This document shows positions 26,347-39,823 of a stretch of DNA of 64,000 bases, piece by piece (position 1 is the stretch's first letter; the number at the start of each line of letters is the position of its first letter). The stretch is from Lyophyllum atratum. Its lineage: Eukaryota > Basidiomycota > Agaricomycetes > Agaricales > Lyophyllaceae. Below the pieces are notes generated by a model. The model was not told the DNA's origin. It saw only the letters and a program-made list of their open reading frames with translations, and did not search any database. The DNA lies in the NCBI GenBank assembly GCA_014905825.1, contig JACGCN010000005.1, positions 1,674,001 to 1,738,000 on the forward strand. Direction: 5' to 3'. The position numbers and the translations under genes were made by a program.

Positions 26347-26726
26347 GGTCTGGGGTATTGGGCTGCAGAAACAAAACGAAGTTGTGGCCCGTGATATAGG
26401 ATGTGTACTTGACAATATTACATACGATAGGTGGGACCATGCAGGGGTGGCTGGCGGAGCTAGGCCTTTCTTGGACGCGGAAGGGGACCTCTGGATTCAA
26501 CACGACCAATTACGTATCACGTGCATGTCAAAATGGTCATGATCGGAATCCTCAATGTGGTGCTCTCTGCTCAAATGTTTTGAGCGATTGGACGATCGTT
26601 GTAACTAGAACATCCACGGTGCCCTTTGAAAGCTCGCCAAGCTGCCTCGTTCACGCTCATCTCCGTCTCCCCCGGCGTCCAGGGGGACCGCGGGACGTGG
26701 CGATACGACCCGAAAACCCGGACAAA
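26347..26726. promoter_or_regulatory. divergent promoter, UNG and dolichol kinase
   Basis: About 380 bp between the UNG ATG and the candidate dolichol kinase ATG at 26727. No TATA box is seen. Confidence 0.35.
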
Positions 26727-29700
26727 ATGGACGCGCAGTCCGCCGGAGAATAGACTCAACTAGCAGCAATAATACCCCTCGGTCTATAGCACATCCTGTT
26801 GGAGGTAACTTGGATTGGAGTACGAGCTATCAAGCAGGGTCGTCAAGGCATGTTTCCTTCCCATATCTCACGTCACCTCCCTCAATTTACTCCCCCACAG
26901 CTCCGCTTCACGGAGCACCGACGACGACTCTGAGACCGAGGATGAGTTACCAAACACATTTCGTGGCAGGGTCTTTTCGCAGAATACTACGCGGGTGTCC
27001 CAGATAGACGATACACACGCGACGTCATCCACCTTACGACGCCGTTCGAGCCCGCACGCAGGCTCTTCGGGCGACTCAGGCAGCAGCTCGACGTTGCTAG
27101 GCCCACGAGCGCCTTTCACTCGCTCGCGCTCACCAGCGGTCGCCCGTACATCAACTAACCCTAAGATTTCGGCTAGGCGACATATGTCACCTGCCGTCTC
27201 ACGTTCTTCGCGTAGAAATACTCAGCATGGACCAACCACATTCTTTCCTGCTGTTCTGGAATTCCGTATTCCCTTATTTCCAACCGCGTGGACATGGACC
27301 TTCTCTGCGGACTTTCGAAAGTGTGGTGAATCACACATCCTGCTCGGCGCTATCTTGTACGCTTCTCATACCATACACGACCTTCCGAATCCGGATCCGC
27401 ACATCACATACAGTAGCCTGTGGATTGTAAAAGGTAAATCGATTGGCTCCACCCTTGGTAACTTTCCTCAACTGCTCACTTTTCTAGAGCTTCTTATTTT
27501 TAGCATCGCGGTCGTTCTGTACAGTTTATGGACACATAGTACACTATCACATCCCGAGCCAATTACATCAACCCCAAAAGGCTCAATACTATTATTACCA
27601 CCGTCTTTATCTTTATCTGCATCTCAAACCCCCAAACGTATCTCCTCTCCTCCCCCTCCGCGACAAACGGAAACTAGAGATTCCAGGCGAGGCAATGCCC
27701 TCGGAGCCGCGCCAAAAACTGATTTTGGATTCATATGGATGACTGTACCAAAGAATTATAGGTACTCGGTTTATTACCGCCTTACTGTGCTTGCCCTAAC
27801 ATCTTCGCGCAGAGAATCACTTGATGATGGAGTATTCACTGGACTACTTCTAGGTCCTCTTATAGCGGCAGGCCTATTGGTATCCGCCTTACGGTCCTTG
27901 TCCGTCGTCCCTCCTCAAGCGAGTCCTTTGCCACAAGGATGGCTGGTTGAAGCTCCTGCAGAGCTCCAGAATTCGCGGAAAGCATATACTGCCCTTGAAG
28001 CCCTCACTCTGGCGCGATATGGCCTTGTTGACCTTGCGACATTCTGCTCCACTATTCTTCTCCTACATGTGTGCGCTTCGTGGTGGCAGGAGGCAAGGTA
28101 TCGCAAGCGCGGGAATGCGGCCGAGGGTGAGCGTGCGTCAGTGCCACGCAGTGAAGGTTTGCGGTCCTGGTATTACATCCTGTTTACTCTGGTTGTAAGC
28201 GTTAGTGTCTTTGTTGTCAAGGTGCTGCTGCAACTCCAAGGTTACGGAATTTGGCAACGTGCGTATCTTCACTTCGTACTTCGGGGATGTCTCCTCTAAC
28301 TATGATTACCTACAGATCTTAACTACTTCGAAATAATCTTTAGCGCACTATTTTATCAATTCACACTGTACGTGGCTATTCGGCTGGCGCATCGTGGCTT
28401 CACGCTGGGAGAGCTGGGTCTTGTCTGTTTTGGTGCGACTGCTTTGAGTATGGAGTTCTTAAACATGACTATAGCCAGGGTACGACCCAACTCCCGCATC
28501 TTCATATTCCGATTCCGACCCTTCTTCTAGATCTGGCCCATCACAACGCCCTTTATCAAAACTTACCGCCTGCCGACCCCTCTCCTCATCTTTCAACTAT
28601 CTCTAATAGCAGGTTCCTTCCTGACGGGCTTCCTCCTCTCTCCCTTCCTCGTCCTCTCGCGGCATATTGCCCAGCGCCCCGTCCGCCGCCTCCGCAATCC
28701 CCAGGACAAGCAGCGCACCCGTCGCCACCTAGCGCTCGGCTTCTACATCGGGACCGTCATCATCGTCGGTGGCCTCATCGGTATGTGGACACGCTGGATC
28801 CTCGGCAAACGCGATCCATGGCTCTGGGTCATCTTCTGGCTCCTGGAAGGAAAGCGGACGTGGACCAGGCCCGCGCTCCTCGCATACTGGGCCGCTCTCG
28901 GTTCCTTAAGTGTTGCAGGCTGGAATCGCCAGCTGGCACGGTCGCGCCGGTACTGGCCCAAGAATAGCGCGACGGGCGAAACGCTGATGGTCCTTGGGGC
29001 AGTGGAAAACTCGACGCCTACATCGGCGGCAGCATCGCAGGCGACGGAGCAGACGTCTGCGAGCTTGTCAGCGGCGCCGGGCTCGCCGATTCCGATGGGA
29101 GTAGGAGGGATGACTTTCCCGAATCTGCCGAACATGCCTAACAGTGCACAGGTGTCGGGTGTTGCGACGGATTTGCTGGATGCAGCCGATAAGCACGTGC
29201 CGACGTTGGGCCTCAATGCTCGACGCAAATTCTTCCATGCGCTCGCAGTGGTCATGTTCATCCCTGGGGTGGCGTTTGACGTGAGTTCTGGCCTTCGTCG
29301 TGTGTTGGGGTGGTGAAATTGACTGCGTTTTGATTGTCATTTTCTTCTTGTTCGATTGTTTCGCGATGCCTTGTAGCCGGCCTTTACACACCTATCGTTT
29401 AGTGCTGCGTTCGCGCTGTTCACTTTTACGGAGTATGTGCGCTACTTTGCGATCTACCCTTTCGGCGCGCCGATCCATCTCTTTATGAACGAATTCTTGG
29501 ACCATCGGGATCGCGGCACGGCCATTGTGAGCCACTTTTACCTCCTGACGGGGTGTGCCGGGTCTGTTTGGCTTGAAGGGTGAGTCGATCTGTTCTTCTT
29601 GTATTTGTGCGTGTTCACGGGAATGTGTAATAGGCCAAGCCACTTGCTCCAGTTCACGGGGATCTTGACGCTGGGAGTGGGAGATGCGATGGCAAGAATA

Positions 29701-30064
29701 GCGGAAATATATACCTGAAATCCACGCTAATCATTCGGTCCGAACAGGCATCAATCGTAGGCAAGCGCGTTGGTTTCCACCGATGGTCGCCGACTACATC
29801 GAAGACTCTGGAAGGCAGCATCGCGTTTACAGTCACCATCGTCGCGTGTGCATGGCTTCTTCGCTTGTTCGGATTAGCGGAGGGCTTCTCGGTATGTTCA
29901 ACTTCTCTTTACACATACAAAAAGCACTGACGTTTCAACACCAGACGTTGCGGTATGCCGCCGTGGTCGGGCTTTCGTCGGTCCTCGAGGCCTTATCAGA
30001 CCAAAACGACAACCTCACGCTACCCCTCTTTATGTGGAGTGTGCTTGCTGTCGCCGACGTATAG
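26727..30064 (+). CDS. SEC59: dolichol kinase Sec59
   Basis: CTP-dependent kinase of the ER membrane that makes dolichyl phosphate for N-glycosylation and GPI anchors. Firm exons are 26901-27433, 27488-27761, 27813-28258, 28316-28479, 28531-29280, 29377-29579, 29634-29691, 29748-29891 and 29945-30064. The 5' end is uncertain. The ATG at 26727 with a short exon to 26737 (weak GTCCGC donor) keeps frame into SASRSTDDDSETEDE. A Ser-rich cytosolic head is followed by many hydrophobic segments. The kinase core is ARRKFFHALAVVMFIPG, then FMNEFLDHRDRG, FYLLTGCAG, GVGDAMASIVGKRVG and RWSPTTSKTLEGS. Intron 7 (29692-29747) starts with GC, not GT. The internal Ser/Pro loop is longer than in yeast. Confidence 0.9.
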
Positions 30065-30662
30065 ACATGTTTTAGCATTCGAGATCAAAATGAAACAGGA
30101 ACACATTGCCAGACCATATTTTTCCCTGCCACACGCTTACATGTGAGATAAATATTTTGCGAATAGCTGTTTATTGGAACAGTCTCTGGATTGTCCATGG
30201 GATCTTCAGTCAAGCGGAGGAAGCTATGCGGTGGCGCATATCCCAAACCCGGTGGTTTCGTCTGGGTCTGGGTTCATCTCAGTATACAAGCAAATGATGT
30301 TGTAGTAATGGGTTGTGAAGTCGTAATGTAATGGTATTCCTCGTGGTCAAATAAGCGGTGGCAGGACAAGCGTGCGAGGGATGTACCGCGAAGTATAAAC
30401 TGCCGGCAACGCGTACAAGGCACGGATGGGCTTCAGGACCTGAGAGACGTCATGATTCTCGCGGCCTCGGCAACTGCCGATGGTTCAGGGAGTTGTGGAG
30501 TACAGTGAGGTGAATCGCAATTTTATCAGAAAAGGGTATTCGCCGCTACTTGATTGTATTGATACCCATATCCAGTCTCTCCTCCATGTTGCGTCTCTGA
30601 CTTGCCTCGTTCACAGTCGCCGCCCGACCACTGAATCCACCCAGCCGCGGCGTAATTCGCTC
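30065..30662. other. intergenic, histidine kinase promoter
   Basis: 598 bp between two plus-strand genes. An alternative in-frame ATG for the histidine kinase lies at 30480; the stretch after it lacks the Ser/Pro character of the protein. Confidence 0.4.
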
Positions 30663-33600
30663 ATGGAGTCACCCCGCGACTCCTCGTCTACTCTGACACC
30701 ATCGAGCTCTGCTCCCGCCCTGCTCGACCTGCAGAAACTCTCACCGCACCCGTCGTCTTCTCCTCGTGGAGCTGACCTTTCAGGACCCCTAAGACGTTTC
30801 CCTCTTCGTTCATCAGCTAGACCGTCAACTGCACCTGAAAAAGAGGAGGTTTTAATGCTCCCTTCATTGCCACCGGGTCAGATCAAGCTTCCCGACAAAT
30901 CACAACCACGTCTTATAGGGGAAGGCCTGGGTAAACAGCCAGAATCATTCTACCACATGCATACGGTCAGAGAGGACGATGCAGATACGCAATCGGTTCT
31001 AAGTCTCGGTACGTAGTCCACCAGACCTACCCCTAGCGTGTCTGTGAATTTGTTGAATATCTAGGAATCTTGCCCTCCCCTTTTAATGGCGATGCTCACG
31101 ATGTCGTTTCCTCTTCACAAACGGACACCACATCTTCAACAAAATCAAATTATGCGGAGTACGATTGGGCGACGTTCATCAATGCATATGCTAACGGCCG
31201 GTGGGACCCACACCGCACGCCCAACCCCCCTCGATCCTATGTACCTCTATCTACCGGATTCTCGCTCTCCTCCGAGATCACGTCATCAGCACCGTCGAGA
31301 GTGATCGATTCGTTCGACTCAGATACCCCTCAAGGGCCGTACCACCCTAGCAGCAACCTTGAGACTCATTCGGAACCACAAATCATACACACACAGCCTC
31401 TCACGCACAATAATTCAGTCGGAATCCCCGCAGCAGCACAGTCATTAACATCGACTCTCTCGATATCCCCGACATCGTCATTAACACGGTTTCGGCCCGG
31501 TGCACCGACCAACCTTCCCCTGCCTGCACATCGCATGTGGGGCTCGTTATCCAACTCCTCTGGGCCACTCCGTTCGCCTGGTGAAACGGCGAACTTACCT
31601 TCAACGAATGCACACTCCAAGTCGGAGGTGCAGACGACTGTCGCGACCCTTCGATGGGCAGCGGCGCGTGTCGACATCTCGCCTCTTGCGCTACCTTCCC
31701 CAGAGCACGAACTGACGGACCCGATGCGCGGCGTTACAGCCACCGTACCCGGCTCTCATCCGCCCGGCTACGACTTAGGTCTTGATCATCCGTTGACACC
31801 GGGGGGCACGCGCAAGACGCGTCTTGCAAGCTTCTGGCGCGGCACAACAGATGTAGAAAAAGACGGCTCACCAGGATCGTTCACGGACTCACCCACAAAT
31901 CAACCACCGGATAACGTAAGACAGCAGAGTGGCCCCGTATCCATCGTTGAACCCTTCTCGCGCAGCCTTGAGAAAAGTATCCCTCCTGCCTCAGCTCCTC
32001 AAGCCGACGCGTACCACAGCAACGACTTACTAGCAGTTGACTACTTTGGATCTGTTGACCAGCCTCTCGCGGATCCACCATCTAACATCCGGAGTTTTCC
32101 CGACGACAATGAACTTCAGCCCACCGGAGAACTTGCTTCGGTCCAAGTTGTCACGCACCCAACCTCCCCGGAACTTGGGACGATGTCAGTTCCCGCGCTC
32201 CCGAGACGCCTGTGCCTGACCCGCCAGACATCGTCACCCCTCCCGGTGTCTACTCCACACGAGCCTAGACTCCTCGGAGGTCGCGGCACATCAGAGACCA
32301 TCACGAGCATTAAAGCTGGCCGCGCGGCGAAAGAAGAGCAGATGTTTGCAGAGCTGGGATATCTCGCACCGCCTAATCCACCCGACGAGCTGGAACGTCG
32401 GAGGGCGTTGTATAAGTGCGTCTCTTGTTCCCTCTTGCTTCTTGATGAATCTGATACTAGTTGCTGATACAGATTTAACATTTGGAACACGGGTCCAGAC
32501 CTTAACTTCGACCGGATAGCGCACCTCGCGAAGCTCGTCTTCAGCACGAAGGGCGTGCTGATCTCATTAATCGATGGCAAAGAGCAGTAAGCAGTACAAA
32601 GCTTGCGTAGGATTTACGCTGTATTGAACACTTCCTCGTTGCTCCTCCTCTTTCGGCGAATCTTAGGTGGCATAAGTCAGAATGTACGAACCTTTTCCTG
32701 ACTTGTTGTATATATGCGTAGTCATTGTGCTAATGACTGTGTCTGACGGCGTTAGGGGGCCTTAAGACGGTCAGCACCGTGCGGACCCACACCCTCTGCG
32801 CACACGCAATCCTTCAGCAGTAAGTACCTCATCTTCCTCCGGCACGTTGACCCTTGCTCAGAGGCTCTTCGGTTTCTCATTGCAGGGGGGATGAGCCCAT
32901 GGTCATCCTTGATACTCATCTCGATTGGCGATTCGCGAAAAACGTATGTCCTCGATCCTAGCGCGTCATCACCACCGGTGGTGGTGTTTGACTCTTTTGT
33001 CATGATTATCCTCCTCATGATCGTTTTCTTTGCATGTGCCCTTTTGCCTTGGTCCGCTCAGCCGCTTGTGACGGGTGCGCCACATATGCGGTTTTACGCT
33101 GGAGCACCTTTAAGGACGACAGACGGGTTCAACATTGGAACGTGCGTTGTTGTAGACAATCTCTTATCTCTTATCGCCGCTTCTTACAGTTTTTTTTTTG
33201 GTTTGGCGTCGGCTAGCTTGGCGATCATGTGTGATAATCCTCGTGAGGACTTTTCGCCCCGACAGAAGCATACACTAAAGGAGTTTGCTGTTGGTCTTCC
33301 GCATCTTTTCCCTGCAGGCCTAAGCCTCATGTTTTATTACAGGCGATCGCGATGCGCGAGATGGAGCTTTGGCGGGACAAGGTGCGGCGACCTCAGGGCC
33401 ATGGTATTCCCATCTCGCTAACACGAACTCTCATCAGATTCAACTGCGGATACGCGATCGGATACAGAACTCGGTAAGTAACACCATCTGTGGTCTATTC
33501 CACAGTTGTCCAAGTCTGACGATGACACTAAAATGCGATCATTACACAGATGGAACAGTTTAGCCGGGAGTGCCTCGAGATAGACACCGAGGTACACGCG

Positions 33601-36600
33601 CCGCTTGCCGGGGACCGGCTAGACCTTATCGTCGGCTCCTCCATGGACAAGGTGTATGACCGCGCTGCGAAGCTCGTCAAACGCACGCTAGACGTCGAAG
33701 GCGTAATCGTCATGGATGTCTCGCATTGCGAGGTGCTCGAGTCCATGAGTGCCGAGGGCACCGTTTCCGTGATCATGCACTACGGCGACCCGCAGTTCCA
33801 GGCGACGAATCGCCAGCTCACGTCAGAGGAGTACCAGAAGCTTAACGCGTTCTTCGCGAAACACCCGGACGGGAAGATTAGCGAGGGAATCGTACCGCCA
33901 AGCTTCAGGCCCTTCTTACCCACACACATTCAGTATGCACTGAGTATGTTTATAATTGTTGGTAACGATACAGGAAGCTGACTGGGACCATTGTGTTAGC
34001 GGTGCCGATATTCAATATCGACAAGAGGCCATTCGCCCTCCTTTGTGCCTATAATGGGACAGACCAGACAAAGCGATATGTAGGAAAGCCCTAGCAGTTC
34101 TCTTGGATATCTTCCTGACTGTCGTTGTGTAGCTCGAAGGTCACGAATTGTCCTATTTGCGAGCGATAGGTACCTCCCCGCGATCGATGATCTGTTGAAG
34201 CATACTAACATCTGAAATTAGGTGTTATTATATTGTCAGCCGTCCTAAAGCGTCGGATGATTCTCGCTGACAAGGCGAAGAGCTTGTTCATCTCGAAGTA
34301 AGGTCTTTTCTTTTGGAGTCGGTAATCTAAACTGAAAGTTTTTATTTAGCATATCGCACGAGCTTCGCACACCATTGCATGGAGTGCGTTAAATCCGTTT
34401 TTAAATTCAATTGCAGAACTGTTTCACTTAATATGCGTGGCAGATACTGGCCGCGGCAGAGCTGCTAAGTGACAGTCAAATGAATCACTCGCAGCTCTCC
34501 TTCCTTCAGACTGTCCAAGCGTGTGGTAATTCTCTTGTCGAGACCGTCAACCACGTCCTGGACTTTACGAAGCTCAGCGGGAACTCGAAGGCTGGTGGCG
34601 TAGAAAATGTGATTGTTCCGTCAAAGTCAGTTATCCAAATTCTGGATATTGCTCATAGTCTTATCAGGTTCCGTTGGCCAGGGTCGACTTGATGCAGCTT
34701 GTGGAAGAAGCTGTGGATGGGTGCTGGATTGGCCACCGGGCCCGCGCAGCTATCACAGGCGACTCTGGAATTGGGAGTGTATATTCTCCGCCAACGGAGG
34801 AACATGGGTCACCTATGGCTACACGCCGCGTCTCGGTGGAGACTGTTGTAGATATCGGATATCGGCGTGAGGTAACTACCGATTCTGTTTTTTCGTGGTG
34901 TTTGACGTTTACTCGGTGAACTTCATAAGGGCTGGACGCTGAGATGCGAAAAAGGTGGCATCCGCAGAGTTCTGATGAACGTCTTCGGGAACAGCCTGAA
35001 ATTCACAGGTGTATGTTTTAGTCCTCCCTCACGATCTACGTCTTCGATTTATCGTCGTCATTTTAGGATGGCTTCGTTCACGTAGTGTTACGGCAGTTGC
35101 CTCCCGCTGCAGAGGACCCTCCCAACAAGGTCAAGATTGAACTTGCAGTGGTGGATACTGGAAAGGTATGTTAGACAAGCACGCCATGCCTCTGCCCATC
35201 CTCACTTCGCCGTCGCAGGGTATCAGCCAGAATTTCCTCAAGGTAATGATGAACTGTCTTTATCTTCCCTCCATATGCTCATCGGAGTCGTCGTAGAACC
35301 AATTATTCCATCCGTTCTCACAAGAAAATCCGCTGCAGACTGGAACAGGGCTAGGACTTGCCATAGTCAACAGTATCGTTACTTCTGAAAGTGTGGGCGG
35401 CAAGGTGGAGGTCTGGAGCGAAGAAGGCGCTGGCACAGAAATCAAAGTCACTTTCTCAGCAGAAAAGATTGAGGAAGAAGTGCCGTCACCGGAGATGGAA
35501 CCATTCAAGCTCGCCAATCTCAATAGACTTCCAACCGTCTCACTTATCGGGTTCGATGCTCCACGTCAGGGCGCTGAGCTTCTCCGACGGGTCCTCGAGA
35601 ATTACTTCAAGACATGGTGGGGACTGGAGATACACACCGAAGCAGGATTCGGGGATATCGTTGTTTTGAACGAGGACCCCACTCTCGTTCAAGCGGCTAC
35701 AGACCGACGGGATACCAGTCGACCGTTCATCATTTTCTCGGCTGCACGTGGAAACTCAATGATAATGGCTGTTGCCGACGAACACGAACGCATAGGGGGA
35801 TTTTGTCGTATCCTTTTCAAGCCTGGGGGACCCTCGCGGCTCTGGGTGATTGTCAAACTTTGCCTGCATGCACTGAAGATTGGTTCAAGCTCCCGTGGGG
35901 TCTCGCCCGATGGACATCACATCAATGGCGACTATACACCCACCCCTCCTCCTTTTCATGATAAAGAGCGGAGCATATCTGCGTCTTCCATCCCGCGACG
36001 AAAGTCCGAAGAGGGCCGTAATTCAACTTGGTCCCGGTCGTACCCATCCCGGCCGCCAATGTCGCTCCGCGCATCAACAACGCATCCGATCACCACAACA
36101 TGGCGAAGTTTGGCCCCTACGGTCGAGAGGGTGGAAACTCCTGATTCAGACACGATAGTACCAACAATAGCTGTCGGCACTGGCGGATCCCTCTTAAAGT
36201 CTTCTGTGAGTGCCTTCGACTCGTCGGAGCGCCGCTTTCGGGTGTTGGTCGTCGAGGACAACAATATCCTCAGAAATCTGCTGTGAGTCATCGTCTTCAT
36301 CCTGAAGATCCAAAATTCTGACGCCTCTTGTTGTTTCAGGATCAGATGGCTGTCACAAAAGGTGAACTCTTCCGTTCTTGGCGTATACATAACGGACTGA
36401 TAACGATTTTTATAGGGTTACGATTTCCGGGACGCCGTTGACGGACGGGATGGTGTGACCATCTATGAATCCGAGGGACCTTTCGAGTACGTGATGAGCT
36501 ACAGTGGAAGATGCTCCTTCTTAACAATAGTCTCAGTGTCGTTCTTCTCGATCTATCGATGCCGGTTCTCGACGGTCAGTTTCACTTACTCACTTATATA

Positions 36601-36923
36601 GTCTTCGTTGGGTTTGATTAACAGGACGGGATCCACAGGTGTAGCAGCCACAGCCGAGATCCGGCTCATCGAGTCCAAACGTGCAGCTGCTAGCGATTTG
36701 ACTAGCAACGCTCCTGTACATCCTTCTCGCATCCTAGCCTTGACGGGCATGTCATCGCTTGAGGATAAGCGGCGAGCCTTCGAGGCTGGAGTTGACGGAT
36801 AGTGAGTTTCATCTCGGCTTCACTGTCGATCTCATAACGCTGATCCCTGCATCGCTTAGCCTTGTAAAACCCGTTGCCTTCAAGACACTTGAAGAGATGT
36901 TCCACAGACTTGGATTGACGTAA
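30663..36923 (+). CDS. GAF-domain hybrid histidine kinase with C-terminal receiver
   Basis: Predicted signalling kinase of a fungal multistep phosphorelay. Many introns are present; exact exons were not all fixed. A Ser/Pro-rich, apparently disordered head of more than 500 residues (30663-32400) leads to a GAF domain ([34 protein letters not shown]). An amphipathic linker and a second GAF-like region follow (33550-34280). The H-box [11 protein letters not shown] has its phospho-His codon at 34357-34359 and sits on a 37-nt exon. The N-box is [17 protein letters not shown]1 VVDTGKGIS and G2 GTGLGLAIV. The receiver has VLVVEDNN, the acceptor Asp in VVLLDLSMP (36550-36552) and YLVKPV. I see no transmembrane segment, so a cytosolic sensor is likely. 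The ligand is unknown; no phytochrome Cys/PHY signature was recognised. Confidence 0.9.
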
Positions 36924-37427
36924 TGGTATTCTCTCCATTCTCTCTATCAAGTCTTTTTTTTTACACTTCAAGCTATTTTATCTCTTTATACAGGACTATC
37001 TTCCTCTACCACATCTCTGAGTCATACACCCTGCAACCTCGCTTTGTTTACATCCTGACGTTTTCGCCCCTTCTAATCCTCTGTATATCATCCTGTCAAA
37101 TTGGTATCTCTCTCCCATCCTTATACAACATCCCTTGTAGCAAAATAGCAAATAGATCGCGTCACACGTCCTTGGTGCTTGTATTGTCGTCTCTGAATCT
37201 GAATTACAGGAAATTCAACAATTCAAATAAAGGAGTGAAAGACCCGTACACAGATACTATGTACTCTACATGCGTGATAATGGAACGACGAGCAAGACAA
37301 TCATCTTTAGATCGAGTTTTGGTGGTTTGGTGGGTGGTGGGCTCGCATAGGAAGTCCTTTTCTACAAATACAACTCTGGGTGTCCTTCTCCTTTCCACTT
37401 TCTCTCTAACATTAACGAGGGGAGGTA
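36924..37427. other. intergenic between convergent genes
   Basis: 504 bp, T-rich on the plus strand directly after the kinase stop. No coding signal. Confidence 0.5.
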
Positions 37428-39250
37428 TTAGTTTTGCGATTCGTCAATCTGCTCCTGGTGGGCCTCTTCGCGGTGCTGCTTCAACAGGCGGTCAAGTGCG
37501 GCCTTCTGGCCGACTTCGAGCTCGCCAGACTGGATGCCGGAGTGGTAGATACGGAGGAGAGAGTCGACATCGTCCATTGATTGGGTACGGACGTCTGCGA
37601 GCTCCTTGATCTTGTTGGTGGCGTCCTTGACCTATTACGGAAAGATGTCTATCAAAGCCTGATCGACACGACTAAGTAGATGGGGACGCACCTCCTCGTC
37701 AGTAAGCTTGAGTCCGAGCTGCTCTACTCGCGACTTGACGGCGTTCCATCCCGTGAGGCGATGACTGTTGCGACGAGTAATCAGTCACCGTGCATTGGGA
37801 GAGTGTCAACGCGTAGATATACGTACCCGATAGAGACGTAGCGTGTCAGACCGAAGTCTTCGGGCTTGAGAATCTCGTAGGTGCTGGGGTTGTTAAGAAT
37901 GGCCTTGGCGTGGATACCAGCCTTGTGGGTGAACGCACAGTAGCCGCTATGATTGAAACTGTGAGACCAAGAGCAAAGAATACAGAGAGTGGTGTACGAA
38001 CGTGATAGGGTTCATGAAAGGAATGTTGACCTCGACGGCTTCGGCGACCAGATTCTCAATTTCACGGAGCATGGGGAGATTATACTTGGACTTGACGTAT
38101 TCAGGGTTGGCGGCGTAGAGGCAGGCGATGAGGCCTCCTAGGGGTGTGATTCCGACACGTTCACCGATGCCGAGAACGGCTGGAGTGGTATGGTATATTT
38201 AGCCATTCCCACTTAACATAAAGCAGGGACGTACAGGTGTCAATGTGTGTCGCACCGGCTTCCAGAGCGGTGTAGGCATTGGCGATGGCTAAGAGACTTT
38301 TGTAAGACGGGCTGAATGCACATGCAAGTCGCGTTGAACGCACCCATGCCAGTGTCATTATGCAGATGCAGTTCAATGTCGCATCCGACGACACCCCTCA
38401 GGGTTCGGACGAGATCATACACCTGCCTGGGGTTGGCGCAGCCAACGGTATCGGCAATACCAACTCGGTTCACGCCGATCTTGTCGACGGTCTGGTAGAT
38501 CGAAAGCAAGTCGACCAAGTCCGAACGGAACGAGTCCTCGGACGAGAAGCGGACCTCAATGCCCTTGGACTTGACGAACTCAATAACCTCAATGGCAGTC
38601 TTGGTGATGTACGCCATGTCCTTTCCGTGTGAGAATTCACGGAGGAAGGAAGAGGTGCCGATGACAACGTCAACACCATCAACACCTGACGGGATATGTT
38701 AAGCTTCGACAGCAGTGAGGCGGAGGCGGCGGGTCGCGTGAAGCCTTACCGGTTTCGACTGCAATGCGGGCATCGTCCATGTGGCATCGGATGTGTGTGA
38801 GAATTTTGGCCTTCAACCCGAGCTTGCAGATGGCCTCGCAGTCGGCGCGAGATTGCTCCGAGGCGACGGGGGAGGTAAGCTCGATATATTCCACACCGAA
38901 GGCATCGAGGGCCTTGGCAATAGCGATTTTGGTCTTGGTATCGAAGAAAGCGTTGGCGAATTGCTCTCCCTCTGTAAGAAAGCAACGAAGTAGACGTCAG
39001 GGCAACGCTCCACACTGTGATCTGAAAGAAGCATACCTCGGAGTGTGCTCTCGATGATGTTGAAGTTCGAAATGTTGGAGAGAAAATCGGCGGCGCGGGG
39101 TGCGTATGGGTTGCGCTTTTCTTGAGGAGCGCCGTTTGTCCTGGGAGAGGTGCCTCGCTTTCCGTTCATTTGAGGCTTGACGCCGTTGGTCATTGGGATA
39201 GCAACCATCTCGTCCGTGGGTAGGGAGTCGCCGTTTTGGTGGGGGCACAT
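37428..39250 (-). CDS. LYS20: homocitrate synthase
   Basis: Condenses acetyl-CoA with 2-oxoglutarate, the first committed step of lysine synthesis by the alpha-aminoadipate route. Exons descend 39250-39037, 38971-38750, 38685-38344, 38288-38235, 38179-38002, 37946-37827, 37764-37692 and 37631-37428, giving 468 residues. Motifs are [18 protein letters not shown] (active-site R-x-G-E-Q), [51 protein letters not shown] with the metal-binding His pair, and [12 protein letters not shown]. The start gives a soluble N-terminus of about 60 residues without an evident presequence. Two TGACTC-type sites sit about 80-95 bp upstream, as expected for cross-pathway (Gcn4/Cpc1) control. Isopropylmalate synthase is the nearest alternative and lacks this pattern. 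Confidence 0.96.
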
Positions 39251-39327
39251 TATGGTAGGTTGAGAGAGAGGAAGGTAGTAATGTACGTTGTTCTAATGGA
39301 AGCCTATAAAAGTTTCTGCAAATTTTG

Positions 39328-39346
39328 GAGTCACCTAATCTGACTC
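39328..39346. promoter_or_regulatory. paired TGACTC (Gcn4/Cpc1-type) sites
   Basis: GAGTCA at 39328-39333 and TGACTC at 39341-39346 form an inverted pair 78-96 bp upstream of the homocitrate synthase ATG. The core matches the known half-palindrome bound by Gcn4/CPC1 on amino-acid biosynthesis promoters. Regulation itself is inferred. Confidence 0.6.
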
Positions 39347-39823
39347 CAGGCATCAAGACGATTGCGCTCACGTGATACTCGGCCGATCGGCATTGCGCAA
39401 GTTTTGTTCAATTGTCGTCAGGTTCCCATACCCATGGGACGTGCGAGTACTTGCACCCCCGAGGACTCGCCATTGGAATCCCTGGACACATTCCAAGGGT
39501 TAGGGTGATATCCACCGTGAAGGAATAGTTTTACTTAGCTTCAACATCGATTGCGAGCTTGTATGTATACTGCGTCAAGCTTCAGGCTAAGAGGTTTAAG
39601 CAGACTTCCAAGTTCTTCACGCTACCATTCCAAGGGATGCAGAGATGGTAAATTACCAGGGGGAGGTACGGTGCAGTTTCTGGGCATCTGATAAGTGTGC
39701 CACGTGTATACAGTCAATGTTACATATACAAATGTAGCGTATATACAAATCAAGAACCTTCCTGGTAGTCGGGGGTCCAAGACGTGGGCCCTTCATGGCC
39801 CGTTCCTGCGATATGTCTAAAGC
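39347..39823. other. intergenic
   Basis: About 480 bp between the homocitrate synthase promoter and the Sde2 stop. Nothing coding is evident. Confidence 0.5.

Noticed and set aside
26815..28299. Single 494-codon open frame taken as one exon of dolichol kinase
   Set aside because: Conserved joins (for example PKNYRESLDDG) need two in-frame introns inside it, and its apparent start is a TTG, not an ATG.
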